Assembly: GCA_014650475.1 (NCBI GenBank) | Contig: BMVA01000001.1 | Location: 434,001 to 498,000, forward strand | Length of the DNA stretch: 64,000 bases | Direction of reading: 5' to 3' | Source: Streptomyces albogriseolus | GTDB lineage: Bacteria; Actinomycetota; Actinomycetes; Streptomycetales; Streptomycetaceae | Part shown: in pieces, positions 1 through 8,601 of the stretch | Numbering within the stretch: the stretch's first letter is position 1 | How the letters are laid out: each line of letters begins with the position of its first letter | Program-made: the position numbers and the translations under genes | The notes under the pieces: generated by a model | Database searches by the model: none | What the model saw: the letters and a program-made list of their open reading frames with translations, nothing else | What the model was told of the DNA's origin: nothing

Positions 1-470
1 AGCACCTCGACGCCGCGCGGGCCGAGCCCGGCGCCGGGAACCAGCACCGCCACCGGGCGCAGCTCCGCCCAGGCGCGCGCGGCCTCGTCGTCGTGGACGC
101 CGACGGTGCCGTGCTGGACGACCGTGTAGTCGAGCAGGCTCAGCGCCGCCTGCAGCTCGTTGATGAACCTGCTGTACAGCGGGCCCACGGGGAACGCGGG
201 CGCGGGCATCAGGACCATACGGCTGTGCCCGGCGCGCAGGCTGCGGGCGGCCGCGTGCGGGACGTACCCCAGTTCGCGCGCGGCCTCGCGGACGCGGCGG
301 CGGGTGGGTTCGCTGATCCGGACGGCGCGGGCGTTGTTCAGCACGTAGGAGACGGTCGCACGCGAGACGCCGGCCAGGCGGGCCACATCGGCGCTCGTCG
401 GCACGGAGCCCGTCGGTGCGGGGGGCGCGGGGGCGGGCGGGTTCGGTATCTGCACCATGACGTACGGCAT
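1..470 (-). CDS. LacI-family transcriptional regulator (N-terminal part, gene runs off the window)
   Basis: The reading frame enters from the left edge, so only about 156 residues are visible. A LacI-type helix-turn-helix lies at about residues 20-70, with the signature stretches SADVARLAGVSRATVSYVLN and a hinge ending LGYVPHAAARSLR. It is followed by the start of the periplasmic-binding-protein-like effector domain (MVLMPAPAFPVGPLYSRFI). LacI regulators usually repress sugar uptake or catabolism genes; no target is visible here. The start is uncertain: two in-frame ATGs lie at 470 and 458, and neither has a convincing ribosome site. Confidence 0.9.
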   Translation of the reverse strand, partial: MPYVMVQIPNPPAPAPPAPTGSVPTSADVARLAGVSRATVSYVLNNARAVRISEPTRRRVREAARELGYVPHAAARSLRAGHSRMVLMPAPAFPVGPLYSRFINELQAALSLLDYTVVQHGTVGVHDDEAARAWAELRPVAVLVPGAGLGPRGVEV

Positions 471-550
471 CTTCGCAGAAGACGTAACGCGCCCTTCAAT
501 CGGGGGAGTTGAGAGCGCGCGCCGGGGTGCGGAGGGGGTGTCCGGGGAGG

Positions 551-1207
551 TCAGGCGGCGGTGCCGGTGATGCGGTCGACGAGGTCGGTCCAGGCGTCCT
601 CGAGGCGCCGCGCGGGCATGCCGCACTGGTGCATCAGGTGGTGCACCAGGGCGGGGTCGAGCTGGGCCAGCAGCGTGTGGGCGAGCAGGTCGCAGTCGGC
701 GTCCGGGACCGCCTGGCGCAGCAGCAGGGCGACGTGGTGGTGCCGCACCCGGTAGGGCGGGACGGTGAAGCGGCGGCCCGGGTCCGGCTGGGCCGCGAGC
801 TGGAGCTCCAGGTCCTCCACGGTGCGGCGCAGGGCGGCGCGGCCGAAGGCGCGCAGCCGCTCGGCCGGGGGCGCGCCCGGGCCCAGCGGCGGGGGGCCGC
901 CGAGGAAGGCGGCCTGGAGCTTCTTCTCGCTGTGGTCGAGGAGGGCCATCAGCAGGCCGGTGCGGTCGCCGAAGCGGCGGAAGACGGTGCCCTTGCCGAC
1001 ACCGGCCGCGGCGGCGACCTCCTCCATGGTGACGGCGTCGGCGCCGCGCGCCGCGACGAGTCCGGCGGCCGCCTCCAGCAGCCGGGCCCGGTTGCGGGCG
1101 GCGTCGGCGCGCAGGCAGGGCTCGTCGTCGTCGAGACCGAGCTGGAGCAGCTGCGGGGGCTCGACGGGCTCCTGCGGAGGCGGGGCGGACGGGGGCGCGG
1201 CGGACAT
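551..1207 (-). CDS. TetR-family transcriptional regulator
   Basis: A 218-residue one-component regulator. After a proline-rich leader of about 35 residues, the TetR DNA-binding domain spans about residues 36-85 (ARNRARLLEAAAGLVAARG, then VTMEEVAAAAGVGKGTVFRRFG). The C-terminal ligand/dimerisation domain is diverse, as is usual. It is divergent from the NADPH-dependent FMN reductase gene at 1330, and two GGACC/GGTCC dyads lie in the 122-bp gap. The simplest reading is a repressor that controls itself and the reductase. The inducer cannot be deduced. Confidence 0.93.
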   Translation of the reverse strand: MSAAPPSAPPPQEPVEPPQLLQLGLDDDEPCLRADAARNRARLLEAAAGLVAARGADAVTMEEVAAAAGVGKGTVFRRFGDRTGLLMALLDHSEKKLQAAFLGGPPPLGPGAPPAERLRAFGRAALRRTVEDLELQLAAQPDPGRRFTVPPYRVRHHHVALLLRQAVPDADCDLLAHTLLAQLDPALVHHLMHQCGMPARRLEDAWTDLVDRITGTAA

Positions 1208-1238
1208 GAAACCAGCCTAAGGCATCGGGAATGAAACT

Positions 1239-1288
1239 GGACCGCGGTCCGGTTGAAGTGCTACAACTGCAAAGCGGACCCCGGTCCG
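1239..1288. promoter_or_regulatory. Two TetR-type operator dyads in the TetR/FMN-reductase gap
   Basis: Two near-identical palindromes are visible: GGACCGCGGTCC at 1239-1250 (perfect) and CGGACCCCGGTCCG at 1275-1288 (perfect 6-bp arms around CC). Their centres are 37 bp apart. They lie between the divergent starts at 1207 and 1330, as expected for a TetR dimer binding twice and shutting both promoters. Assignment to this TetR protein is inference from position. Confidence 0.7.
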
Positions 1289-1329
1289 AATTATGTCGCA
1301 GGTCATAGTCCACCCCCTGGAGTTTCCTC

Positions 1330-1896
1330 ATGTCTGTTCGCATCCTGGCTCTCGTCGGCAGCCTTCGCGCCGGTTCGCACAACCGTCAGCTGGCCGAGGC
1401 CGCGGTCAAGCTCGCTCCCGCGGGCGCCGATGTGGCGCTCTACGAGGGCCTCGCGGAGATCCCGTTCTACAACGAGGACATCGACGTCGAGGGTGGCGTC
1501 CCGGCCGCCGCGGCGAAGCTGCGCGAGGCCGCGGCCGGCGCGGACGCGCTGCTGCTCTTCACCCCCGAGTACAACGGCACCATCCCGGCCGTGCTGAAGA
1601 ACGCCATCGACTGGCTGTCCAGGCCGTTCGGCGCCGGCGCCGTCTCCGGCAAGCCGGTCGTCGTGGTCGGCACCGCCTTCGGCCAGTACGGCGGCGTCTG
1701 GGCGCAGGACGAGGCCCGCAAGGCCGTGGGCATCGCCGGCGGCAAGGTCGTCGAGGACATCAAGCTCTCCATCCCCGGCTCGGTGACCCGCTTCGCCGAG
1801 ACCCACCCGGCGGACGACACCGAGGTCGCCGAGCAGCTGGCGGAGGTCCTCGACCGCCTGCACGCCCTGGTCGACGGCGAGCAGGCCGCGGCCTGA
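1330..1896 (+). CDS. NADPH-dependent FMN reductase family flavoprotein
   Basis: A 188-residue flavodoxin-like protein of the NAD(P)H-dependent FMN reductase family. The phosphate-binding loop is at the N-terminus (residues 8-17, VGSLRAGSHN), and the conserved flavin/NADPH segment PEYNGTIPAVLKNAIDWLSR begins near residue 79. Members reduce FMN, quinones or azo compounds in the cytoplasm. A ribosome site (GGAG) lies about 8 nt before ATG 1330. The gene is divergent from the TetR regulator and probably derepressed when that regulator binds its ligand. A strong hairpin terminator follows. Confidence 0.92.
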   Translation: MSVRILALVGSLRAGSHNRQLAEAAVKLAPAGADVALYEGLAEIPFYNEDIDVEGGVPAAAAKLREAAAGADALLLFTPEYNGTIPAVLKNAIDWLSRPFGAGAVSGKPVVVVGTAFGQYGGVWAQDEARKAVGIAGGKVVEDIKLSIPGSVTRFAETHPADDTEVAEQLAEVLDRLHALVDGEQAAA

Positions 1897-1907
1897 CGCA
1901 CGCCCCC

Positions 1908-1941
1908 GAAGGGGCCGGAAGCTCCGGCTTCCGGCCCCTTC
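1908..1941 (+). terminator. Intrinsic terminator after the FMN reductase gene
   Basis: A 14-bp perfect stem (arms 1908-1921 and 1928-1941) with a 6-nt loop starts 12 nt after the stop codon. There is no clear T-tract, which is common in streptomycetes. Confidence 0.85.
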
Positions 1942-1993
1942 GCCGTCCGCGGTGACGCGGGCCCCCGTCGCCCTTCACACCGGCAACCGTCGC

Positions 1994-3133
1994 TCACGCC
2001 GCCGCCGGAGCCGTCCGCCCCTCCCGGTGGATCGGAGCGGACGTCGTCGTCAGCGGGGCGCCCGTGCCGCCGTGCCGTGCCGCCACGATCTCCGCCGCTA
2101 TGGACAGGGCCGTCTCCTCCGGGGTGCGGGCGCCGAGGTCCAGGCCGATCGGGGAGCGCAGGCGGGACAGTGCCCGCTCCCCCACCCCCGCCTCCCGCAG
2201 GCGGCGCAGGCGGTCCGTGTGGGTGCGGCGGGAGCCCATCGCGCCGACGTACGCGACCGGCAGTCCCAGTGCCACCTCCAGCAGCGGCACGTCGAACTTG
2301 GCGTCGTGCGTCAGCACGCACAGCACCGTGCGGGCGTCGGTGCGCGTGGTGCGCAGATAGCGGTGCGGCCAGTCGACGACCACTTCGTCCGCCTCCGGGA
2401 AGCGGGCCCGGGTCGCGAACACGGGCCGGGCGTCGCACACCGTGACGTGGTGGCCGAGGAACTTGCCGACCCGTACCAGCGCCGCCGCGAAGTCGATCGC
2501 CCCGAAGACGATCATCCGGGGCGGCGGCACGGAGGACTGCACGAACAGGGCCGGACGGCCGGCGCAGTACGCGTCCGCGCCCGGCCCCACCGTGACCGTC
2601 CCGGTGCGGCCCGCGTCCAGCAGACCGCGGGCCGCGGCGGCGGCGGCGCGGTCCAGTTCCGCCGCGCCGCCGAGGCCGCCCTCGTACGTGCCGTCGGGGC
2701 GGACGAGGAGCGCCCGGCCCAGCAGGTCGGCCGGGCCGTCCGTCACCCAGGCCAGCGCGCCCGGGCCACCCCCGGACAGGTGCGTCAGGGCGGACTCCAG
2801 CACCGGCCGGACGGGGCTGCCCGCGCCGACCGGCGTGACCAGCACCTCGATCGTGCCGCCGCAGGTCAGGCCGACCGCGAAGGCGTCCTCGTCGCTGTAG
2901 CCGAACCGCTCGGTCCTGGCCCGCCCGTCCGCGAGGGCCTCCCCGCACAGGTCGTACACCGCGCCCTCGACACAGCCGCCGGACACCGAGCCGATCACCG
3001 TGCCGTCGCGGTCGACGGCGAGGGCGGCGCCGGGGCCGCGCGGGGCGCTGCCGCCCACGGAGACGACCGTGGCCACGGCGAACTCCCGCTCCTCGGCCAG
3101 CCAGCGCCGCAGGTCGTCGGCGAGGTCAAGCAT
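1994..3133 (-). CDS. XdhC/CoxI-family molybdenum cofactor insertion factor
   Basis: A 379-residue XdhC-type accessory protein. The N-terminal XdhC_CoxI domain (about residues 10-75) carries VVSVGGSAPRGPGA and the conserved SGGCVEGAV motif. The C-terminal Rossmann-like XdhC_C domain (about residues 205-350) carries MIVFGAIDFAAALVRVGKFL and YVGAMGSRRTH. Such proteins bind and protect the molybdenum cofactor and help its insertion into xanthine dehydrogenase-family enzymes. It is the last gene of the four-gene operon, and its start overlaps the stop of the molybdopterin subunit gene by 8 bp. Its partner is therefore almost certainly that enzyme. Confidence 0.93.
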   Translation of the reverse strand: MLDLADDLRRWLAEEREFAVATVVSVGGSAPRGPGAALAVDRDGTVIGSVSGGCVEGAVYDLCGEALADGRARTERFGYSDEDAFAVGLTCGGTIEVLVTPVGAGSPVRPVLESALTHLSGGGPGALAWVTDGPADLLGRALLVRPDGTYEGGLGGAAELDRAAAAAARGLLDAGRTGTVTVGPGADAYCAGRPALFVQSSVPPPRMIVFGAIDFAAALVRVGKFLGHHVTVCDARPVFATRARFPEADEVVVDWPHRYLRTTRTDARTVLCVLTHDAKFDVPLLEVALGLPVAYVGAMGSRRTHTDRLRRLREAGVGERALSRLRSPIGLDLGARTPEETALSIAAEIVAARHGGTGAPLTTTSAPIHREGRTAPAAA

Positions 3134-5258
3134 CCGGACCTCCCGCCCGCAGCACCCGGTCCGGGCGGATCGGCAGGCCGCGGTGGCGCACCCCCGTGGC
3201 GTGCCACACCGCGTTGGCGACGGCGGCCGCCGCGCCCACGATGCCGACCTCGCCGATGCCCTTGATGCCGACCGGGTCGTCGGGGTCGTGGTCGTCGACC
3301 CAGAGGGCCTCGACCTCCAGCGGCACGTCGGCGTGCGTGGCGACGTGGTAGCCGGCCAGGTCGGCGCCGTAGAGCGCGCCGGAGGCCGGGTCGCGCACCG
3401 CCTCCTCGTGCAGGGCCATGGAGATGCCCCAGGTCATGCCGCCGACGAGCTGGTTGCGGGCGGTCAGCGGGTTGACGATCCGGCCGGCGGCGAAGACGCC
3501 GAGCATCCGCCGCACCCGTACCTCGCCCGTGGTGACGTCGACGGCGACCTCGGCGAACTGGGCGCCCCAGGTGTGCCGCTCCCGGGCAGCGAGCGCGGCG
3601 ATCGCCTGCGTGGTGTCGGACCGTACGGTGATCCCCTCCGGCGGTAACGCGACGCCCGGCACGAGGTGTTCGCGCAGTTCCTCGGCGGCCGCGGCGACCG
3701 CCCAGCCCCAGGAGCGCGTGCCCATGGAGCCGGCGGCGATGCCCGACGGGCCGAAGTCGCTGTCGCCGATGCGCACATGGATCCGCTCCGACGGCACCCG
3801 CAGCGCGTCGGCCGCGATCAGGGTGAGCGCCGTACGCGCCCCGGTGCCGATGTCGGAGGCGGAGATCCGGACGGTGAAGGTCCCGTCGGCCTCCGCGGTC
3901 ACCGCCGCCGTGGACGGCAGGGTGCCCGCGGGGAAGGACGCGGCGGCCGTGCCGGTGCCGACCAGCCACCGTCCGTCGCGGCGCACGCCGGGGCGCGGGT
4001 CGCGGGCGTCCCAGCCGAAGCGGCGGGCGCCCTCGCGGAAGCAGGCGGCGACGTTGCGCCCGGCGAACGGCAGCCCGCTGACCGGCCCGGTCTCCGGCTC
4101 GTTGCGCAGCCGCAGCTCGATCGGGTCGACGCCGCATTTCTCGGCCAGTTCGTCGAGGGCGCACTCCAGCGCGAACGACCCTGGGGCCTCGCCGGGCGCC
4201 CGCATCCATGTCGGGGACGGCACGTCCAGCCGTACCACGCGGTTCTCGGTGCGGTGGGCGGTGGCGTCGTACATCGTGCGGGCCACGCCCGCGCCCGGTT
4301 CGACGAACTCGTAGACGGTGGACGTCTGGTTGAGCGAGGTGTGCTCCAGGGCGCGCAGCCGTCCGTCGGGGCGGGCGCCCAGCCGGACGCGCTGCACGGT
4401 GGGGCTGCGGTAGCCGGTGACGGAGAACATCTGGCGCCGGGTCAGGGACACCCGCACCGGGCGGCCCAGTTCGGCGGCGGCCATCGCGGCGGCCACCTGC
4501 GGCGCGCGGACGCCCTTGCTGCCGAAGCCGCCGCCGACGTGCTCGGAGCGGACCCGCACCGCGGACGCGTCGAGGGAGAACATCCGGGCGAGTTCGTCGG
4601 CGACCCAGGTGATGCCCTGGTTCGAGTCGACGACGTCGAGCCGGCCGCCGTCCCACCACGCCGTCGCCACGTGCGGCTCCATCATGGCGTGGTGTTCCTC
4701 GGGCGTGGTGTACTCCGCGTCCACCACATGTGCGGAGGCGGCGAGTTCGGCCTCCAGGTCGCCCTTCTCCGTGGTGCCGGGCATGTGCCCGTCGGCGGCG
4801 TAGGCGTCGGGCCGGTCCGCGGACAGGGCGACGTCGTGCGGCTCCTCCTCGTAACGGACGACGAGGGCGTCGGCGGCCGCCCGCGCCTGCTCGGGTGTCT
4901 CGGCGACGACGAGGGCGACGGGCCAGCCGGCGTGCGGGACGCGGTCGTGCTGGAAGACGACGGCGGTCGGGTCCGGCGGGACGCCCAGCATGCCGACGTA
5001 CTCGCTGTTCAGGCGAGGGGCGTTGCCGTGGTGGAGGACGGTGAGGACGCCCGGCATCGCGAGCACCGGGCCGGTGCCGACCGACCGGATCCTGCCGCGG
5101 GCCACCGTGGACAGCACGAGCACGCCGTGGGCGAGCCCGGCGAACGGGATGTCGCCGCCGTAACGGGCGGCGCCGGTGACCTTGTCGCGGCCCTCGACGC
5201 GGGTGTGCGCGGTGCCGATCAGGCCCGGTGCGGCGGGGCGTTGGGGTGCGACGGTCAT
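3126..5258 (-). CDS. Molybdopterin-binding large subunit of a PaoC/xanthine dehydrogenase-family oxidoreductase
   Basis: A 710-residue catalytic subunit. The N-terminal a/b hammerhead domain (about residues 20-125, DKVTGAARYGGDIPF) is followed by the molybdenum-binding domains (HVGGGFGSKG near residue 235). The expected catalytic glutamate is Glu670 in GIKGIGEVG. The family hydroxylates aldehydes or N-heterocycles using water; the substrate is not deducible. ATG 5258 was chosen because it overlaps the upstream stop as ATGA and starts with normal family sequence. The open frame continues further upstream but that is antisense noise. By composition this is the PaoC/YagR type, with iron-sulfur and FAD subunits encoded separately. 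Confidence 0.93.
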   Translation of the reverse strand: MTVAPQRPAAPGLIGTAHTRVEGRDKVTGAARYGGDIPFAGLAHGVLVLSTVARGRIRSVGTGPVLAMPGVLTVLHHGNAPRLNSEYVGMLGVPPDPTAVVFQHDRVPHAGWPVALVVAETPEQARAAADALVVRYEEEPHDVALSADRPDAYAADGHMPGTTEKGDLEAELAASAHVVDAEYTTPEEHHAMMEPHVATAWWDGGRLDVVDSNQGITWVADELARMFSLDASAVRVRSEHVGGGFGSKGVRAPQVAAAMAAAELGRPVRVSLTRRQMFSVTGYRSPTVQRVRLGARPDGRLRALEHTSLNQTSTVYEFVEPGAGVARTMYDATAHRTENRVVRLDVPSPTWMRAPGEAPGSFALECALDELAEKCGVDPIELRLRNEPETGPVSGLPFAGRNVAACFREGARRFGWDARDPRPGVRRDGRWLVGTGTAAASFPAGTLPSTAAVTAEADGTFTVRISASDIGTGARTALTLIAADALRVPSERIHVRIGDSDFGPSGIAAGSMGTRSWGWAVAAAAEELREHLVPGVALPPEGITVRSDTTQAIAALAARERHTWGAQFAEVAVDVTTGEVRVRRMLGVFAAGRIVNPLTARNQLVGGMTWGISMALHEEAVRDPASGALYGADLAGYHVATHADVPLEVEALWVDDHDPDDPVGIKGIGEVGIVGAAAAVANAVWHATGVRHRGLPIRPDRVLRAGGPDA

Positions 5259-6247
5259 CGGGAGGTCTCCTCGGCGAGTTCGGTCAGCACGGCCACGACG
5301 AGGTTGCGCAGGAGGGTCACCTTGTAGCCGTTGTGGGGCAGGGGGCGGGCCGCCGCGAGTTCGGCGTCGGCGGCGACGGCGAAGTACTCGGCGGTGGCGG
5401 GCGCGCCGACGAGGATCCGTTCGGCGAGACGGGCCCGCCAGGGCCGGGAGGCGACCGCGCCGAGGGCGAGGCGGGCGTCGCGGACGACGCCGTCGTCCAC
5501 CTCCAGCGCGGCGGCGACCGAGCCGATCGCGAAGGCGTACGAGGCGCGTTCGCGGACCTTGCGGTAGCGCGAGCGGGCGGCGACGCGAGCGGGCGGCAGG
5601 GTGACATGGGTGATGAGCGCGCCGGGCGGCAGGACGGTCTCGCGGTGCGGGGTGTCGCCGACCGGCAGGTAGAAGTCGGTCAGCGGGGCCTCGTCGGCGC
5701 CGTCGGCGGTCCGCCAGGAGACGACGGCGTCGAAGGCGGTGAGGGCGACGCCCATGTCGGAGGGGTACACGGCCACGCAGTGCTCGGAGGCGCCGAGGAC
5801 GGCGTGATTGTGGTGCTCCCCCTCGATCGCCGGGCATCCGCTGCCGGGTTCGCGCTTGTTGCAGGGCCGGGTGATGTCGGTGAAGTAGCCGCAGCGGGTG
5901 CGCTGGAGCAGGTTGCCGCCGACGGTGGCCATGGTGCGGAGCTGCCCGGAGGCGCCGGCCAGCACGGCCTGGGCGAGCGCCGGGTAGCGCTCACGGATCA
6001 GCGGGTGCGCGGCGAGGTCGCTGTTGGTGACGGTCGCGCCGATGCGCACGCCGCCGTCGTCGTCGGTCCCGATCCGGTCGAGCGGGAGGGAGCGGATGTC
6101 GACGAGCCGCGCGGGGGTCTCGACGCCGTTCTTCATCAGGTCGACGAGGTTGGTGCCGCCGCCGAGGTAGCGGGCGTCCGGGTCGGCGTCCAGCAGGGCG
6201 ACCGCGCCGGTGACGTCGTCGGCGCGCCGGTAGTCGAACTCCCTCAT
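5255..6247 (-). CDS. FAD-binding subunit (PaoB/YagS type) of the molybdo-flavoenzyme
   Basis: A 330-residue medium subunit with the FAD_binding_5 domain (LGGGTNLVDLMKNGVETPAR near residue 30, and ATVGGNLLQRTRCGY near residue 105) and a C-terminal CO dehydrogenase flavoprotein domain. It carries the cysteine-rich insertion RCGYFTDITRPCNKREPGSG, continued by C. In the PaoB branch this region holds an extra [4Fe-4S] cluster, so this enzyme probably has one more metal centre than plain xanthine dehydrogenase. Start and stop overlap both neighbours by 4 bp (ATGA), indicating translational coupling and a 1:1:1 complex. Confidence 0.92.
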   Translation of the reverse strand: MREFDYRRADDVTGAVALLDADPDARYLGGGTNLVDLMKNGVETPARLVDIRSLPLDRIGTDDDGGVRIGATVTNSDLAAHPLIRERYPALAQAVLAGASGQLRTMATVGGNLLQRTRCGYFTDITRPCNKREPGSGCPAIEGEHHNHAVLGASEHCVAVYPSDMGVALTAFDAVVSWRTADGADEAPLTDFYLPVGDTPHRETVLPPGALITHVTLPPARVAARSRYRKVRERASYAFAIGSVAAALEVDDGVVRDARLALGAVASRPWRARLAERILVGAPATAEYFAVAADAELAAARPLPHNGYKVTLLRNLVVAVLTELAEETSR

Positions 6248-6810
6248 GCGGTGGTCTCCTCGGTGAGCTTCTCGGCGGACGCCTCGGCGGCCGCGCGGGC
6301 GACCGCCCGCGCGATCTGGCCGTAGGCGCCGCAACGGCAGAGGTTGCCGCTCATACGTTCCTTGATCTCCTCGGTGGTCAGGGGCGGCGGGCCGGCCTCG
6401 GGCCGTACGTCCGCGGTGACGGCGCTGGGCCAGCCGGCGGCGTGCTCCTCGATGACGGCGACCGCCGAACAGATCTGTCCGGGGGTGCAGTAGCCGCACT
6501 GGAAGCCGTCGAGGTCGAGGAAGGCCTGCTGCACCGGGTGCAGCCGGTCCCCCTCGGCGATGCCCTCCACGGTGGTGATCGCGCGATCCTCGGAGGCGAC
6601 GGCCAGCTGAAGGCAGGAGACGGTGCGGCGGCCGTCGACGAGGACGGTGCAGGCGCCGCACTGCCCGTGGTCGCAGCCCTTCTTGGTGCCGGTCAGGTCG
6701 AGGCGGTCACGCAGGGCGTCGAGCAGGGTGGTGCGGTGGTCGACGGTCAGCGTGTGTTTCTCGCCGTTGACGTTCAGGGTGACGGTGCTGGACGACGTGG
6801 GGGGCGTCAT
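6244..6810 (-). CDS. [2Fe-2S] subunit (PaoA/YagT type) of the molybdo-flavoenzyme
   Basis: A 188-residue small subunit with two [2Fe-2S] domains. The first is a plant-ferredoxin-type site (GCDHGQCGACTVLVDG, about residues 45-60, plus a later Cys in VSCLQL). The second is an all-helical domain with GFQCGYCTPGQI and GNLCRCGAYGQI. It passes electrons between the molybdenum site and FAD. ATG 6810 was chosen because AGAAGG lies just upstream; the frame is open up to 6930 but without family similarity. No twin-arginine signal is visible, so the complex is probably cytoplasmic, unlike E. coli PaoABC. It is the first gene of the operon. Confidence 0.92.
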   Translation of the reverse strand: MTPPTSSSTVTLNVNGEKHTLTVDHRTTLLDALRDRLDLTGTKKGCDHGQCGACTVLVDGRRTVSCLQLAVASEDRAITTVEGIAEGDRLHPVQQAFLDLDGFQCGYCTPGQICSAVAVIEEHAAGWPSAVTADVRPEAGPPPLTTEEIKERMSGNLCRCGAYGQIARAVARAAAEASAEKLTEETTA

Positions 6811-6982
6811 GGACGGCCTTCTTTCCGCGATTCGGGCAGGCGGACGTGGTCGTGGCGCTGTGCGGAGCGTGCGGACTGCGGGATGGTGTGACGTGCGCGG
6901 TCGGGCGGACGCGACGGTGGCCCGGGGCATGCGGAAGGGCCGTCCCGTGCCGCCCGGGTCCGCCGATACGATGGACCGGAAG

Positions 6983-7025
6983 CGGACAGCTGTCCGTTAC
7001 TTCGAAACGTAGTGGACAGCTGTCC
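6983..7025. promoter_or_regulatory. Paired operator dyads between the molybdo-flavoenzyme operon and its TetR gene
   Basis: Two copies of the core GGACAGCTGTCC are visible: CGGACAGCTGTCCG at 6983-6996 and the core at 7014-7025, with centres 30 bp apart. The outward-facing half of each copy extends further (AAGCGGACAGC on the left, GCTGTCCGCTT on the right), implying a 20-bp ideal site. They lie between divergent starts at 6810 and 7070, so a TetR dimer pair could repress both units. Confidence 0.75.
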
Positions 7026-7069
7026 GCTTATCAAGGTCGGGTTTCGGTCACGACCCGGGAGGAGGACCG

Positions 7070-7681
7070 GTGGGCGATCACAAGGACGCGTCGCGGAGCG
7101 CGGAGACACCCCAGCGGGCGGACGCTCAGCGCAACCGCGAGCGCATCCTGGCCGTCGCGGTCACCGAGCTGACGCGGTCGGCGGACACCCCGCTGAGCGT
7201 GATCGCCAAGAAGGCGTGCGTCGGACAGGGCACGTTCTACCGGAACTTCCCCAGCCGCGAGGCACTGGTCATGGAGATCTACCGGCACGAGATGCAGCAG
7301 GTCGCCGACAGCGCGGACCAGCTGCTCGGCCGGCGGGAGCCCGACCGGGCGCTGCGGGAGTGGATGGACCGGCTGGCCCGGTTCAGCATGACCAAGGCGG
7401 GTCTCGCGGACGCGATCCGGCAGGCCACCAGCTCCCCGGACGGCCCGGCGAAGCCCGGACACGACACGCTGCTGCAGGCGGCGGACCGTCTGCTGCGGGC
7501 GTGCGAGGAGACGGGCGTCATCCGCCCCGGCGTGACCTCCGAGGACCTGATCCTCGCGATCGGCGGACTCTGGCAGCTCGACCCCGCGAGCGACTGGCAG
7601 CCGCGGGCCGCCCGCCTGCTGGACCTCGTCATGGACGGGCTGCGGGTGGGGGCGCCGGGACGGAAGGCGACGGACGCCTGA
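7070..7681 (+). CDS. TetR-family transcriptional regulator
   Basis: A 203-residue regulator starting at GTG 7070, directly after a GGAGG site. The helix-turn-helix domain spans about residues 18-66 (AQRNRERILAVAVTELTR, LSVIAKKACVGQGTFYRNFP). The C-terminal part has the SBP-like TetR fold ending LLDLVMDGLRVGAPG. It is divergent from the PaoABC-like operon with two matching operator dyads in the gap. It is most likely the local repressor of that operon and of itself. Confidence 0.93.
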   Translation: MGDHKDASRSAETPQRADAQRNRERILAVAVTELTRSADTPLSVIAKKACVGQGTFYRNFPSREALVMEIYRHEMQQVADSADQLLGRREPDRALREWMDRLARFSMTKAGLADAIRQATSSPDGPAKPGHDTLLQAADRLLRACEETGVIRPGVTSEDLILAIGGLWQLDPASDWQPRAARLLDLVMDGLRVGAPGRKATDA

Positions 7682-7695
7682 CGGCCGGCGCCGGG

Positions 7696-8601
7696 TCAGG
7701 CGAGCGCTGCCGGCGCGAGCCGGCGCAGTTCGCCGAGGGCCGCCGCGACGGCCGGGCGGGCGTGGCCGCCGGTGCGGGTGGCGGTCAGGAGTCTGCGGTG
7801 CGGGTCGCCCGCGCAGCGGACGCGGGTGACCGGCAGGTGCGGGGTGACGTGGGCCAGACGGGGGATCAGGGCCACGCCGAGGCCGTGGGCCACGAGATGC
7901 GCCGTGGCGTTCCAGTCGCCGGCGTGGTGGACGACCTCCGGGGCGAAGCCGGCCGCGCCGCACGCGGCCATGACCTGGAGCCGGCACGGGCTCTCCGGCA
8001 CCGGGGCGATCCACGGTTCGTGCGCCGCCTCGGCCAGGTCGACCCGGTCCCGCCCGGCCAGCGCGTGCGCGTCCGGCACCACCAGGTCGAACGGGTCGTC
8101 CAGCAAGGGCTGCTGGTCGAACCGCGTGTCGCTCATCGGCGGGTTGTGCGGGGTGGACTCCACCACGGCCAGATCGGCGGCGCCCTCGAAGAGCAGGTCG
8201 AAGATGGCCGGAACGGCTGCCTCCGTGATCCGGACCGACAGCCGCGGGTGCCGCTCGCCGAGCCGGGCCGCCATCGGCGCGAGCAGCACCGAGACGGCCA
8301 CGGGGAACCCGGTCACCCGCAGCACCCCGGCCGGGTCGCCGTGGTCGGCGCGCAGATCCAGCTCGGCCTGGTCCCAGCGGGCCTGGATGGCGTCGGCGTG
8401 CGCGAGCAGGCTCTCGGCGGCCGGGGTGAGACGCACCCCGCGGCCCTGGGGTTCCAGCAGGTCGACGCCGAGGTCGCGGGCGAGCTGGCGGATCTGCTGG
8501 GAGGCGGCGGAGGGCGTGAAGTGCAGGGCGCGGGCGGCCGCGGTGACCGTGCCGTAGTGGGCGACCGCTCGCAGGACATGGAGCCGGCGCAGGTCAATCA
8601 T
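7696..8601 (-). CDS. LysR-family transcriptional regulator
   Basis: A 301-residue regulator. The winged helix-turn-helix occupies residues 3-62 (LRRLHVLRAVAHYGTVTAAA, then ALHFTPSAASQQIRQLARDL). The LysR substrate-binding domain runs from about residue 90 to 290. It is convergent with the TetR gene (14-bp gap) and divergent from a small zinc-ribbon protein and the CoA-transferase gene. An inverted repeat overlaps its own start codon, suggesting autoregulation. The inducer is unknown. Confidence 0.92.
   Translation of the reverse strand: MIDLRRLHVLRAVAHYGTVTAAARALHFTPSAASQQIRQLARDLGVDLLEPQGRGVRLTPAAESLLAHADAIQARWDQAELDLRADHGDPAGVLRVTGFPVAVSVLLAPMAARLGERHPRLSVRITEAAVPAIFDLLFEGAADLAVVESTPHNPPMSDTRFDQQPLLDDPFDLVVPDAHALAGRDRVDLAEAAHEPWIAPVPESPCRLQVMAACGAAGFAPEVVHHAGDWNATAHLVAHGLGVALIPRLAHVTPHLPVTRVRCAGDPHRRLLTATRTGGHARPAVAAALGELRRLAPAALA

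Noticed and set aside
93-1234. Long plus-strand open frames opposite the LacI and TetR genes
   Set aside because: They are rich in Arg, Gly and Ala with no domain signature and lie antisense to genes with clear families; this is the usual high-GC artefact. The same applies to long antisense frames over egt, sdh, rmdA and the mannosidase.
5259-5837. N-terminal extension of the molybdopterin subunit
   Set aside because: The frame is open, but it overlaps most of the FAD subunit gene and lacks family sequence; the ATGA overlap at 5255-5258 fixes the real start.
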